The position numbers and the translations under genes are program-made. Source: Girardinichthys multiradiatus (Eukaryota > Chordata > Actinopteri > Cyprinodontiformes > Goodeidae). Taken from it: 64,000 nt of DNA. The notes beneath the pieces are model-generated. The model did not search any database. It saw only the letters and a list, made by a program, of their open reading frames with translations, and was not told the DNA's origin. The stretch lies in the NCBI RefSeq assembly GCF_021462225.1, contig NC_061818.1:18683462-18747461 (forward strand), read 5' to 3'. The first letter of the stretch is position 1. Each line of letters starts with the position of its first letter. This document shows positions 11,259-21,830 of the stretch, piece by piece.

Positions 11259-11862
11259 TAAGCTCCATCTGGATGTGGTCTTGGCTTCATCAGCTTTATT
11301 TGCCAAGTCTGTGCACACAAAGAAGGAATTTGGCTTCGGTTCCACTTTGCTCTTCATATTAAAGAAATATAAAACGAAAATACAAATATTTTTTTGCAAA
11401 TATATGCATGCCTTGTTTTTACAAAAAGAAAGATAAGAATTCAATTGGTATTGAATTCATGGTATTAATCTGGGCACCCTGACTGTTAAGTGTTCATCAG
11501 AGAGACAGCCTGGGAAAAGAAATAAAACCTAGATTATTTTTGATGCTGAACAGACAGCAAATGCTGTGTGAATGCAACCCAGCAGGACTGACTGTCATAA
11601 GTTGGTGATGTGAAAGTTCCATGGGTTTCCTTGGTGCATCTGAGTCTTCCTAAACACAGCTTGTAAACCTCTTCTGAGCAACAAATAGTTGTTGGAATGC
11701 ATTACTGGACATGTAGTGTCACAAGTGTGAACGTTATACATGCTGGCCATCAATAATAAACACATATAGTTATCTCGAGGGCCAGATATTAGTGTTGGGC
11801 TCGCAAGCCTTGAGCTTGACATGTCTGGTTTAGATCAAAATAAATGCATGTGTTAAAACAGC
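11259..11862. other. No gene seen
   Basis: Mixed-composition spacer between two Tc1-type sequences. No gene or repeat boundary recognised. Confidence 0.45.
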
Positions 11863-11864
11863 TT

Positions 11865-12105
11865 AGTTAAAGTCTAGACCTAAATCCAATTGTAAATCTG
11901 TGGCAAAACTTGAAAATTGCTGTTAACAGTCTCTCCCCATCCAATCCGACAGAGCTTGAGCTGTGTTGCAAAGAAGATCAATGTCTAGATGTATAAATCT
12001 GGTAGAAAAGTACCCTAAAGGACTCAGATTTTATTGGAGCATGTTGTGGTTTTACAGAGTACAGATTCAGGGATGCTGAATGCAAATTGACAACACCATT
12101 TTAAG
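11865..12105 (+). pseudogene. Tc1/mariner transposase C-terminal fossil
   Basis: The + strand reads SLDLNPIVNLWQNLKIAVNS then PSNPTELELCCKED..., and ends near TEYRFRDAECK. This matches the last 70-80 residues of a Tc1 transposase (SPDLNPIENLWxxLK...). The catalytic Glu is replaced by Val and stops follow. Only the C-terminal end and a little 3' flank survive. Confidence 0.65.
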
Positions 12106-13565
12106 GATTTGAAAGGTCAAAACCATGTATTATTTATCTTTCTCATCACTGATATGCACTTTGTTTTTCTCTTACAGGAAATCCCAATGAAATGCATGGA
12201 AATTTGTGGCTGTAATCTGAAAAAATGTTCAAGGGGTATAAAAATGTTTGCAAGGCAACATGTATGTTCATTTTCCAATCCAGGTTTAGGACTCTGAGAG
12301 TATCCAGTTGTTCAAGTTGTTTACTTCAGCCCACAGAGCTCAGTATGTCAACTAAAAAGAATACAATGCAGAAACTCAAAAATATAAAAGAAAAGTTAAT
12401 TAAAGATCTAAAAAATATTTCCTACTTGCTTCAAAGAATAAAAAAAACATTTTTTGTTCCTCCTACTTTGATATTTTTTTCCACAGTTGTTTGCCTCTAG
12501 CTCAGAAGCTGTTAACACTGCAAGATACAATTAGGCATCTAGAATTTTCATGACTCCCCTAGAAATGGTGAGCTATGCACATGGCTTTGCTGAGAGAATG
12601 TGGAGGTCCTTATTCATAGAAAAGAAACACAGCACACTTTACACACCCAAGTCTTTTTCAGTTCCTGGAATGTTTAATTCTGTTTTGTTTTGAGCATCAC
12701 ATCCAGTTTTTTAAACACCAAATACACCAGAAGGACATCGATTTCCAAGACAATATCTGTTAAAAGTTTACTATTTTCATAAGTGTGTCTTTTGCTTTCT
12801 CATGGTGACCCACTGCTCATCTATATAAATTATACAATCATTTTATGCATCACTGTCTCTCATGCTCCTGATTGATCAAACAGCATACTGCCACACTTCA
12901 ACCACTGATGAATTGTCGCTATAGCAGCACTTGTGCAAACGGGAGGGCTGCAGGATCAAACATGCATTAATACAGTGGCAAAAGTACAGGGCCTTCCTTA
13001 TACTCTAATTTATTATAGCATTAAATGCTAAATATTATTTCTTTAGTTATTATTCATTTACAGTCATTTAAATAATACACTAGAAAATATATTCCACTGA
13101 GGCTTTTTTTGTGAGATTAAAAGTACCTTTTGAAAATAACAACCTTTAAACAAGTATTAATAATACTTTCCATTAAGCCCACATTTATGTTTTAAAAAAT
13201 ATTTTTATAGGTAAAATGTAATATTTTAATATTAAATGTAATATTTTCTTTAGCTGTAAGCTGAAAATTATAATGAATAGAAATTAAAGCTTGAAAATAT
13301 CAGTGCGTTTGTAATTAATATATATATTAATTCCCCATTAATATTAATATATTAATATATATATATATGTGTTTCACTTAGTGAACTTAGTGAACTGATT
13401 TACTGACATATTTTTCAAATTTACTCAAATTTATTGAATATAACTGTAAATCAAACTTATGTTTTTATTCTTGTTGGTTGATTCTGTTTGTACCAAAGAG
13501 CAAGAAACATCCAGTAATTTTCTTCAATTTATTAAAATATGCATTATATTGACAAAAAAATCACT
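12106..13565. other. No gene seen; AT-rich
   Basis: Strongly AT-rich, with a TTAATATATATATTAA-like self-complementary region around 13313-13372. No coding or RNA gene is evident. Confidence 0.5.
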
Positions 13566-14029
13566 TGTTTACTTTAGTTCATAGTTATTCTAGTTCTTTA
13601 TTTCCTCCTCTGATTTATTCTCTTGCTTAGTTTGTGTTTTCTGTCCTTTCACTCTTCCTCAGCCTTTGTATTTGTTTCACCTGTTCCTGCTCCTTCCCTG
13701 CCCCCTTGTCGCACCTGTTCCCTGTTCCGTTGATTATCTGCTTTTGTTATTTCCCCAGTATATTAGTTGGTTTGGTGTCTCTGTTCTGGGCTGGTTCCTT
13801 CTGTTATTCTGTTGATTACCCCTTTCCCTACCATGACTATGCTTTGTTTATGCTTCGCTTATGCTACGTTTTGCCAAAGTACCTGCAGTGTTTTGAAAGT
13901 TTTGGATTTTGTCTCTGAATTCATACCTGCAGTGTTTTTGTTACGTTTCGACCTTTTTAAGAATAAACTATAATGCGGCTACCGAGCTCTTGTCTGCGCT
14001 TTGGTCCGACCCAAGATCCTTCTTCGACA
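13566..14029 (+). repeat. 5' LTR of element 1, 5'-truncated
   Basis: Matches 16000-16454 base for base apart from scattered substitutions and an extra TTCCTTCTG near 13795. Ends ...CTTCTTCGACA. The U3 start present in the right LTR is absent, so the element's own promoter part may be damaged. Confidence 0.85.
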
Positions 14030-14683
14030 TTAGGAACCAGCCAGATGGACCAAGCAGACAATAGTGTGATTACTCTGTGGAAGTACCTGAGACGGGAAGC
14101 GGAGAGGAGCTCTCGTCAGGCTGCAGAGGAGAGAAAGCAGCGGTCACCGTTTTGGGGCTCCAGGCTGGTCATTCCCCTTCCGGGTACCGGTCCGCTGCGC
14201 CACAGACCCTCTCCTCATCCCCGGAGTAAGTTACTGGCTCCAGTCTGTTTTTAATCCTCGTTTTCGGAGCCAGAGTTGCTTGCAGTACACTCTCCCAGTT
14301 TGAATCCTGCCCCGTCTCGTCGAAGATGTCGCCGGCGCCGCAAGCATTCCACAGCAGCAGCAGCAGCGCCTGAGCTCGTCATGCCCTCTGCTGTTCTTCA
14401 GCCGCCAGTACAGCCTCCAGCCCCGAGTAGGATTGAAGCCGGGCTGGAGGAAATAAAGAGGAAACTTATGAGGAATCGTTGCTGTAGATTTGTGCTCCAT
14501 CTTATGGATCACCCAGAGGATTTCGACCAGGTGCACTCATTACTTCAGGCTGAGTTTCTTGCTGTGGGATGGTTAGACACTCCAGCTCCACTCTCCGCTG
14601 GAGGTCCCTTCGACCCTCTTCTCGTGGCCGTCAGGGCAGCCAAGCCGCTGGACTCACAGCATGCAGCCAAGCCTACAGAGCCT

Positions 14684-14815
14684 ACAAAGCCTCAGCCGGC
14701 TGTCGTCGGATATACAGAGCCTCAGCCGCCCGCCGCCGGGTCTACAGAGCCTCAGCCGACCGCCGCCGGGTCTACAGAGCCTCAGCCGGCCGCCGCTGGG
14801 TCTACAGAGCCTCGT
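14684..14815 (+). repeat. 30-bp coding minisatellite (element 1, block a)
   Basis: Units begin ACAGAGCCTCAGCC at 14714, 14744, 14774 and 14804, with a period of exactly 30 bases. Encodes repeats of TEPQPAAAGS type. Confidence 0.85.
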
Positions 14816-14924
14816 CACGACATGGTCGGGCTGCCTTCACGAGCTGGTCCAGAGCACCTGCTCAGTTTCCTCTGGGCGGTGCTACTGGAAATACCGACTG
14901 ACTATGTTCCAGGCACCACTGACT

Positions 14925-15145
14925 CTTTGCCTGACACTTTGCCTGACACACCAGAGCCTGACCCTTTGCCTGACACACCAGAGCCTGACCCTTTGCCTGA
15001 CACACTGCAGCCTGACTCTTTGCCTGACACACCAGAGCCTGACTCTTTGCCTGACACACCAGAGCCTGACTCTTTACCTGACACACCAGAGCCTGACTCT
15101 TTGCCTGACACACCAGAGCCTGACTCTGAGCCTGACACACCACAG
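14925..15145 (+). repeat. 27-bp coding minisatellite (element 1, block b)
   Basis: Eight units of TTTGCCTGACACACCAGAGC-type sequence with a 27-base period, encoding LPDTPEPDS. Variants (TLQPD, EPDTPQLD) lie at the block edges and inside. Confidence 0.88.
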
Positions 15146-15324
15146 CTCGACTATTTGACGACTGACTTTTTGACTGACCGTACTCCTGACCATACACCTT
15201 ACGACTCTAAGCCTGGGTCCACGCCGCAGGTCTCCGAGGCGCCTACTTCCTCGCCGCAGGTCTCCGAGGCGCCTCCTTCCTTGCCGCTGGCCTCCGAGGC
15301 GCCTGCCTCTTCGTTGGCTCCTCC

Positions 15325-15700
15325 GCTGCAGGCCTCCGGATCATCGGCCTCATCGCTGGTTACGTCGCTACAGGCCTCCGGATCATCGGCCTCATCGCTG
15401 GTTACGTCGCTGCAGGCCTCCGGATCATCGGCCTCATCGCTGGTTACGTCGCTGCAGGCCTCCGGATCATCGGCCTCATCGCTGGTTACGTCGCTGCAGG
15501 CCTCCGGATCATCGGCCTCATCGCTGGTTACGTCGCTGCAGGCCTCCTGAACACTGGCTTCTTCACCGCTGGCTTCGACGCTGCCGGCCTCCTGACCATC
15601 AGCCTTTTCATTGGCTACTTCATTGCCGGCCTCCGGATCATCAGCTACTTCATCGTTGGCTTTGTTGTCGCAGGGCCTCTGATCATCGGCCTCCTGGATT
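15325..15700 (+). repeat. 42-bp coding minisatellite (element 1, block c)
   Basis: Five near-identical 42-base units (CTGCAGGCCTCCGGATCATC start) encode LQASGSSASSLVTS. After the stop at 15548-15550 the pattern continues in degraded form to about 15700. Confidence 0.88.
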
Positions 15701-15876
15701 TTTGTTCTCGCCACTGGAGATTACGGACTCTAGTTTTGTTTTTTGGGAGTTACTTTTGTTTGCAACTCTGGCCCTCCTCCCAAGGCTGCCCTCCGCCCAC
15801 CCTGGGTGGGTTGTTTTGCTTTTAACTTTTGTTAGTTCCCAGAGGTCGTCTGGAATCCGACCTTGAGGGGGGGTTA

Positions 15877-16454
15877 TGTTATGGAGTGACATTTTGGACT
15901 TTGTGGGTCCTTTGATGGTTTATTTCGTAATTTAGATTCTCCTTATGGCTCTTTGTTTATTTCTTAGGTTATTGATTCTATGTTCCCCTCTAGTTTCTCT
16001 GTTTACTTTAGTTCATAGTTATTCTAGTTCTTTATTTCCTCCTCTGATTTATTCTCTTGCTTAGTTTGTGTTTTCTGTCCTTTCACTCTTCCTCAGCCTT
16101 TGTATTTGTTTCACCTGTTCCTGCTCCTTCCCTGCCCCCTTGTCGCACCTGTTCCCTGTTCCGTTGATTATCTGCTTTTGTTATTTCCCCAGTATATTAG
16201 TTGGTTTGGTGTCTCTGTTCTGGGCTGGTTATTCTGTTGATTACCCCTTTCCCTACCATGACTATGCTTTGTTTATGCTTCGCTTATGCTACATTTTGCC
16301 AAAGTACCGGCAGTGTTTTGAAAGTTTTGGATTTTGTCTCTGGGTTCATACTTGCAGTGTTTTTGTTATGTTTCGACATTTTTAAGAATAAACTATGATG
16401 CGGCTACCGAGCTCTTGTCTGCGCTTTGGTCCGACCCAAGATCCTTCTTCGACA
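15877..16454 (+). repeat. 3' LTR of element 1
   Basis: Begins TGTTATGGAGTGACATTTTG right after the G-rich tract and ends TTCTTCGACA. An AGAATAAACTATGATG stretch near 16384 holds an AATAAA-type polyadenylation signal, fitting an R/U5 boundary. Complete at both ends as far as can be judged. Confidence 0.8.
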
Positions 16455-18031
16455 TTAAGCATAAATGCAGTAGGTGGCATTGATTATTTTGATGCTATCA
16501 GATTTGGACTTTGCATCAGCAAATTCCTTTTTTGAGTCAAATTAGTATTTGGAACAAAAAGGGTGATTGTTGCAATCATAAAAATTTACATATGTAATTA
16601 CTATAACCAAACATATGTAGGCACAAAATATTCATACAGTGAAGTCTGTGTATACATTACCAAAACCATACGTTCTTCTGTTTCTTGACAGTGAACACAA
16701 TTACTCTTTTTTTTGCCTTTTTAAAATTATTTTTTGTTTTATGATTTTAATCCACACTCTCCTATTAAGTTGCCTAGTTTTCTGTCAGAAGAATGTAAGT
16801 CATGCCATCTTAACATCTTTGTTTCTTTAATTATTTAATTGACTCTATTTAGTTGACACCTAAACTTAATCCCTCAGTTGTCCTGCATTGACCTTTAGCA
16901 GTTCCTATCACCCTACACCCACGTTTAAGTCGAACATTCCCTGTTTGTCACTGTTTTTCTACCCTAAGTCTTATCCTAGCCTCTAACAAGGAAACATTAT
17001 TTTTTATTTCCAGATGGCAGGCATATTTGTGCTTCAGTTTGAACATGGGCCCCTTTGGCCCTAACCTGAGTTTTGAGTGGTGTCTGTCCTGCATTTTACT
17101 GGAACTGTTCAACTTCCTTCAGCTCACAGTCCTATGTCCCACTATAGGACAATGTCCCCTGGCCAGTCCCCCACTCATTTAGGACATGTAAAGTAAAATG
17201 TGTTAGCAGAGGTTACATAGTGGTCAATTGGGGGCCTGATGAGGTGCTCTGCTCCATTTAGCCCTAGACCTATGGGTCGCCCTGCCACACTCCACTGCAT
17301 CACTTTTTCCTGCAAGGCATTCAAGAAATGGATATGATGTCATGGATGAGCAGCCACAGATGACAGAGGTCTAAACATTATGCACAGGGAAATAAATATA
17401 GACACAAACACAGAAGGAGGGTCAGAAGGGACAGACATATTGAAGACAGACCAAAAAATATAGAAGTATAGATCTTGAGGAGTACACAATACTAAAATGT
17501 GAGTAGCTTGAAAATCTATCCTCAACTCTACTTTAGATTATTTATTCCTGCTTACTTTCTGACTTTTTCCTGTTTCATCATTTTTAACAATGTTGTACAT
17601 ACAGAGTATTTTATGTTACAGCATATGTGACTTTTCATTTGTTCCACATAGCCGCGAAACTTTGCAGAAAATACACAAATCAAGTGCAGCCTTTCATAAT
17701 GTCTGGCTTAGCTGTCTTTTCCACTGCCCTCTCTTTGTGCTCTTCTCTCCCTGTCAGATCTTCCTATTTTATTTTTATCTTGCAACACTTTTTCTGACCT
17801 ACTTGAGCACCAAATAGCTGTCAAGACCTAGAAACATAGCTATCAAGAGGGATTGTGGAATTGCATATTTTTCCATTTTATTGTGGGACTGTATTATATC
17901 TGTTAAAAAATAACTACCCATTTTTTAGTATTATGTGTAAAAATGGAACACAATGTGTGTGTACACATCACAATATTACATAGTCTTTAGAAAATAAATT
18001 ATTCAATATTAAAGAACATTATACTGAAAAT
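16455..18031. other. No gene seen
   Basis: AT-rich overall with a less AT-rich patch at about 17030-17300. I looked for exons in that patch and found none convincing on either strand. Confidence 0.45.
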
Positions 18032-18043
18032 TGATCAAACTTA

Positions 18044-18401
18044 GGGCTGCACGGTGGCGCAGTTGGTAGCACTGTTGCCTTGCAGCAAGAAGGTCCTGGG
18101 TTTGATTCCCAGCCTGGGGTCTTTCTGCATGGAGTTTGCATGTTCTCCCTGTGCATGCGTGGGTTCTCACCGGGTACTCCGGCTTCCTCCCACAGTCCAA
18201 AGACATGCCTGTTAGGTTAATTGGTCACTCTAAATTGCCCTTAGGTGTATGAATGAGTGTGTGCATGGTTGTTTGTGTGTTGCCCTGCGATGGACTGGCA
18301 ACCTGTCCAGGGTGTACCCCGCCTCCCGCCCATAGACTGCTGGAGATAGGCACCAGCTCCCCTGCGACCCACTATGGAATAAGTGGTAGAAAATGACTGG
18401 C
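18044..18401 (+). mobile_element. tRNA-derived SINE with 12-base target duplication
   Basis: This 358-base unit is flanked by TGATCAAACTTA at 18032-18043 and again at 18402-18413. A long target duplication of this kind marks LINE-mediated retroposition. The head carries a pol III A-box-like TGGCGCAGTTGG (about 18055-18066) and B-box-like GGTTTGATTCC (18099-18109), spaced as in tRNA. The body contains the widespread fish motifs CATGTTCTCCCTGTGCATGC and GATGGACTGGCAACCTGTCC. Related pieces lie at 40905-41045 and 60450-60865. Confidence 0.88.
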
Positions 18402-18413
18402 TGATCAAACTTA

Positions 18414-21325
18414 AGATGCCCTTCTCAAAAACTGATCATACAACCAACAACTTCAAACATTTCCTACAAATGAGGAGAGGGTCAATAGAGCTTTCCTCAT
18501 ATATTGTAAATGCTTTTATAAATTAACTTTAATTTTTTTGAAAACCCCCAGCAGCTACAAAAAACACACGTGACATACTGATAAATGTAAATTAACTTGA
18601 TCCCTCCATGCCTCCACCCCCACTCCCATTGCTGTCTGACATGCAGTTAAGTGAATCCAGCACCAAGCTACTGTTTATTTGCAGTTCAGTCAGTTTCTCA
18701 TCAAATTGGCCATGTATATAACTTTTCAAACACTGTATTTGAACTCATTGATTTACAAGGTTTGAATGCTTTAATATTAAATAAGTCATTACTAACCTGC
18801 ATTGCTAGTATAAGCAAGCATGATCTCAAAGAATAACCAGGAAGAAATCCAACTGGTTTTGCTACTTGCAACAAGAAACTGGTTAGGTTGGATGTCACTT
18901 CAGTCCCCACACTTTTTCCTATCCTGATAGTAAGCTGGTGTATCTGACGTGGATGCCAACATGATGAGATTCAACATTTTTTGAAAGACTGTTATCAGTA
19001 TCACATCATTAACATACTGTCAAAAACATTACCTATTTTAATTGTTTTGTGTGGCACCATACACATTCCATGTGTGTCGGAAATAAGGATGTTACAGTGT
19101 GATACTGTGTAGGGATACAGTAAGTTACTTTTGGCCGCCTTTTTAAAAACTTTTCCATAGATAACGATAATGATTGTCTACAAATCTTGAAAGTTCATGC
19201 TCTATTGAAAACTTTGGGGTTCCCCCTGCCGGTTCACACATGACTGCACACCAGTGCACAAAGCCGTGCTCATTAAAATATAGAAAGGCAAATTTGGTGT
19301 GAACGTATCTGGGCTGTACACAATCTTGACCTCAGCCCTTTTGGGATGAATTAGACCCTAGACATCAAATGAAGCCTTCTTATCCAACATCATGGTCTGA
19401 CCTCACAAATACTCTACTTGAAGATTAGTCAGAAAGTCCCATAAGCATACTCCTAAATATTGTGAAAGAACTTCATAGAACAATTTAAACTGTAGAAAAC
19501 TGCAGGAAATGTGGGAAATTGTCAGAAACTACAGGAAATAGTGGTTTAACATTATATTGAACCCTATGGATCGAAAACCTTTGGCAGTTTAGAGTAGCTT
19601 AATGTGAATGTTTTTTGTTTCTTTTTTTGTGTGTATCTGCTTGACAGATTTAACGACACTATATAGATGTTTGAATATATAATCAGTTATCTGACAGAAC
19701 CTGAGAAAGATTAATCTTGATTGAGTTGGCTGCTTGCAAGCATTTTAGAAAATTATCTGCAGGGAAAGAGTTGAAATAACCTTGTTGAAGATAACTTATA
19801 ATTTATGTACAATCTCTGAGAAAAAGTGAGAAAAAAGGTTAAAATAATTAGAGTATTTGGAATTTAGAACAAATTACAAAGTTTAAAGATGAAATATGCA
19901 TTGTACCATACTTGAACAGCTTAGTTAAGTACAGTAGCCAAGCACACAGATATAACATCTGAAAATGTAGAGTTAGAACCAGAAACCTATGTATCTTTAA
20001 ATCCCCACAGTAGTCACACAAGTAACACTTTGCTCAACATTTCTGAACAAAGGAGTAGCATGCTTTTAACAGTTTCTCTTTTGACCACTGTGATATCATC
20101 TGTTCCACCCAGACCTACACAAGTTTAAACTCTCAGAGGAGCCTCATACTCCTCTGCTTGTGTTAGTCTCATCCTTATGTCCTGTGTGAAGTGTAGAGGA
20201 AAATGTTTTGCTCACAGCCTAAACCTCTCAACACTACATTGACATTTCTCCTGGGAATGGGCTTGGACAAGAGGGAAGTAGAACAACTGTGCAAACCAAC
20301 GGAAAGACTGTAAGACTGGGAGAGGCGAGAAAGAGACAAACTGAAGGATAGTGGGAGACAGGAACAAATATCAAGGCTTGTGGGGGATTAAATTAACTGA
20401 AAGATAAAAAGCAGTGGGAGAGAGTGGACGTTGAGAGAGTAGACAAAGCTTGTGATACTAAAAGATATAGAGCAAAGAGAAAGCACAAAGAGACTAGGGT
20501 GCAAAAGGGGATTATTGCCTTTGTGGTTGTTGGAGCAGCCTCTCAGGCAGAATGCGGGTCTATCAGGCCACATAGAAAACACACTTAATAGAAATGTTAG
20601 CCTTGTTATTTCTGTTTCACATTTGTATTGCAATGTCAACATACTAATATCACTTGGTATGGATGTATGACTTTGAGTTGTTCTAACTATATCTGCTCCA
20701 GGAAATCCTGGAACTTACAAATTAAATTAAATTAAATTTATCTAATCAGATTTTAACATTTGTGACTTCATATAAAGCCGAAGGAAATTGGTAGAAATAG
20801 TTTTTAGACGTGATGTTGCAGTTTGCAGAAGAACTTCTGCTTCTTTGTTATAAAAGAGCCACTACAAGTACACCAGCCTTGTTCTGTCTGGTGCATTCTA
20901 TCGTGATATTTTGTTTCCTTAATCAGCTTGAGGATGACCAAGTCCATCATCCCACCTCAGGCAATGTATGTCCTTGAGAAAGGAGATGTAAAAAAACATC
21001 AGATTTCCTCTGCTAAGTAAAGCACAATCTATAGTGTTCCCCTTAAATATAGCTACGTTTTATTTTATGCTGTAAACAAAAAAGTACCAAAGCCAAAAGC
21101 AGTTATTCCCATCGATTCAAATATCATCATTTGTCATGTTTTTGTGGTGGCATTTTTCCCAAGTGAAGATGGAGTAGCAGAAGTCTCATATTGAAGGTGA
21201 GCATTTATTAAGGAAATGTACAATAAAAGCTATGAACTGGTGCAAACAGAACTTGTGAGCATCTGATGAGAACAAATCAGCACAGCAATGGTAAACTGGA
21301 TAGGGACTGAAGGTCTTGAATGGGT
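18414..21325. other. No gene seen
   Basis: About 2.9 kb without a recognisable gene. A short AAATT tandem lies near 20718-20738. No repeat family could be named. Confidence 0.45.
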
Positions 21326-21329
21326 TAAC

Positions 21330-21830
21330 CTCCAGGTGGTTCAGACCAGACCAGTGGTCTGGTCACCATCCTGGATCAGACCAATGACAGTGGTGTCATC
21401 TCCAAAGGGTTTCACAAAGTGGTCTGCAAAGGAGCAGTCAGTTAAAAAGAGATGAGGAGTGGAGAAAGAAGACACCCCTGAGGGGCGGCAGTGCAGATGG
21501 TTCTTGTGCAGGAGAAGATGCTTTCCTGCATCTCCTAATGCTGCCTTTCCGTCATGAAGCTGGTGATCCACTGACAGATAGAGGCTGGCACTGTGAGCTG
21601 GGTAAGCTTTTGCTAGAGGATGTCTGGCTTATCTGAAGTCCACTAACAGAATCCTGTCATGCATTCCTGGAATTGTCTCGATTGTCTCGTTGCGAGTGAA
21701 GTAAGCAACCTGTAAGCAAACGGCAGGGAACACTCAGTTGCTCAAAGGATTTCATGACCACAGACATAAAGGTGACAGACCTATAGTCACATTATCCTGT
21801 AACGGTGTGTTTTAGTTTAGTTTTAGGCTT
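21330..21830 (-). pseudogene. CR1/Rex1-like LINE reverse transcriptase fossil
   Basis: On the minus strand, remnants of a reverse transcriptase appear in the right order with frame breaks: VVMKSFEQLSVP near 21765; a VDFR piece near 21640; YLSVDHQLHDGKAALGDAGK near 21570; RPSGVSSFSTPHLFLTDCS (the APQGCVLSPLLF region); then FGDDTTVIGLIQDGDQTTGL ending near 21345. The FGDD box corresponds to the FADD catalytic box of the CR1/Rex1-type fish LINEs. No ends or tail are recognised. Confidence 0.75.

Larger units (their letters stand above)
14045..15550 (+). pseudogene. Repeat-rich ORF of LTR element 1
   Basis: The frame opens at MDQADNSVITLWKYLRREAE (14045). It has a single in-frame TAA at 14252-14254, then stays open to 15550 (about 500 codons in all). 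The N-terminal part is charged and Arg-rich (RREAERSSRQAAEERKQR). A middle part (IEAGLEEIKRKLMRN, LHLMDHPEDFDQVHSLLQAE) looks helical. The remainder is made of three tandem repeat blocks: EPQPAAAGST (10 aa), SLPDTPEPD (9 aa, 8 units) and LQASGSSASSLVTS (14 aa, 5 full units). No enzymatic motif or zinc knuckle is visible. I do not recognise a function; it may be a remodelled gag-position product. Confidence 0.6.
13566..16454 (+). mobile_element. Non-autonomous LTR retroelement with coding minisatellites (element 1)
   Basis: Two direct repeats bound the element. The right LTR is 15877-16454 (578 bases, TGTTATGGAG...TTCTTCGACA). The left LTR survives only as 13566-14029 because its first roughly 124 bases are missing. 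A purine tract (ttgaggggggg) precedes the right LTR, as expected for a polypurine tract. Over the shared 454 bases the LTRs differ at about eight positions plus one 9-base indel, so insertion is fairly recent. The internal 1.85 kb has no gag, protease, RT or integrase motif. It holds one long frame with three minisatellite blocks. The target duplication cannot be checked because the left end is lost. Confidence 0.85.

Noticed and set aside
13634..13918. Open frames in the LTRs (13634-13918, 16068-16385, 46911-47177, 50163-50468) that look like short membrane proteins
   Set aside because: They are T-rich LTR sequence giving Phe/Leu/Ser-rich translations; they occur in both LTRs of each element and match no protein family.
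15199..15714. Minus-strand 171-codon open frame across element 1 minisatellite block c
   Set aside because: It is the shadow of the 42-base repeat; composition mirrors the complement of the + strand repeats and no independent domain is present.
18044..18401. tRNA gene suggested by A-box and B-box matches
   Set aside because: The body is a SINE with a 12-base target duplication and related copies in the window; no full cloverleaf was recognised.
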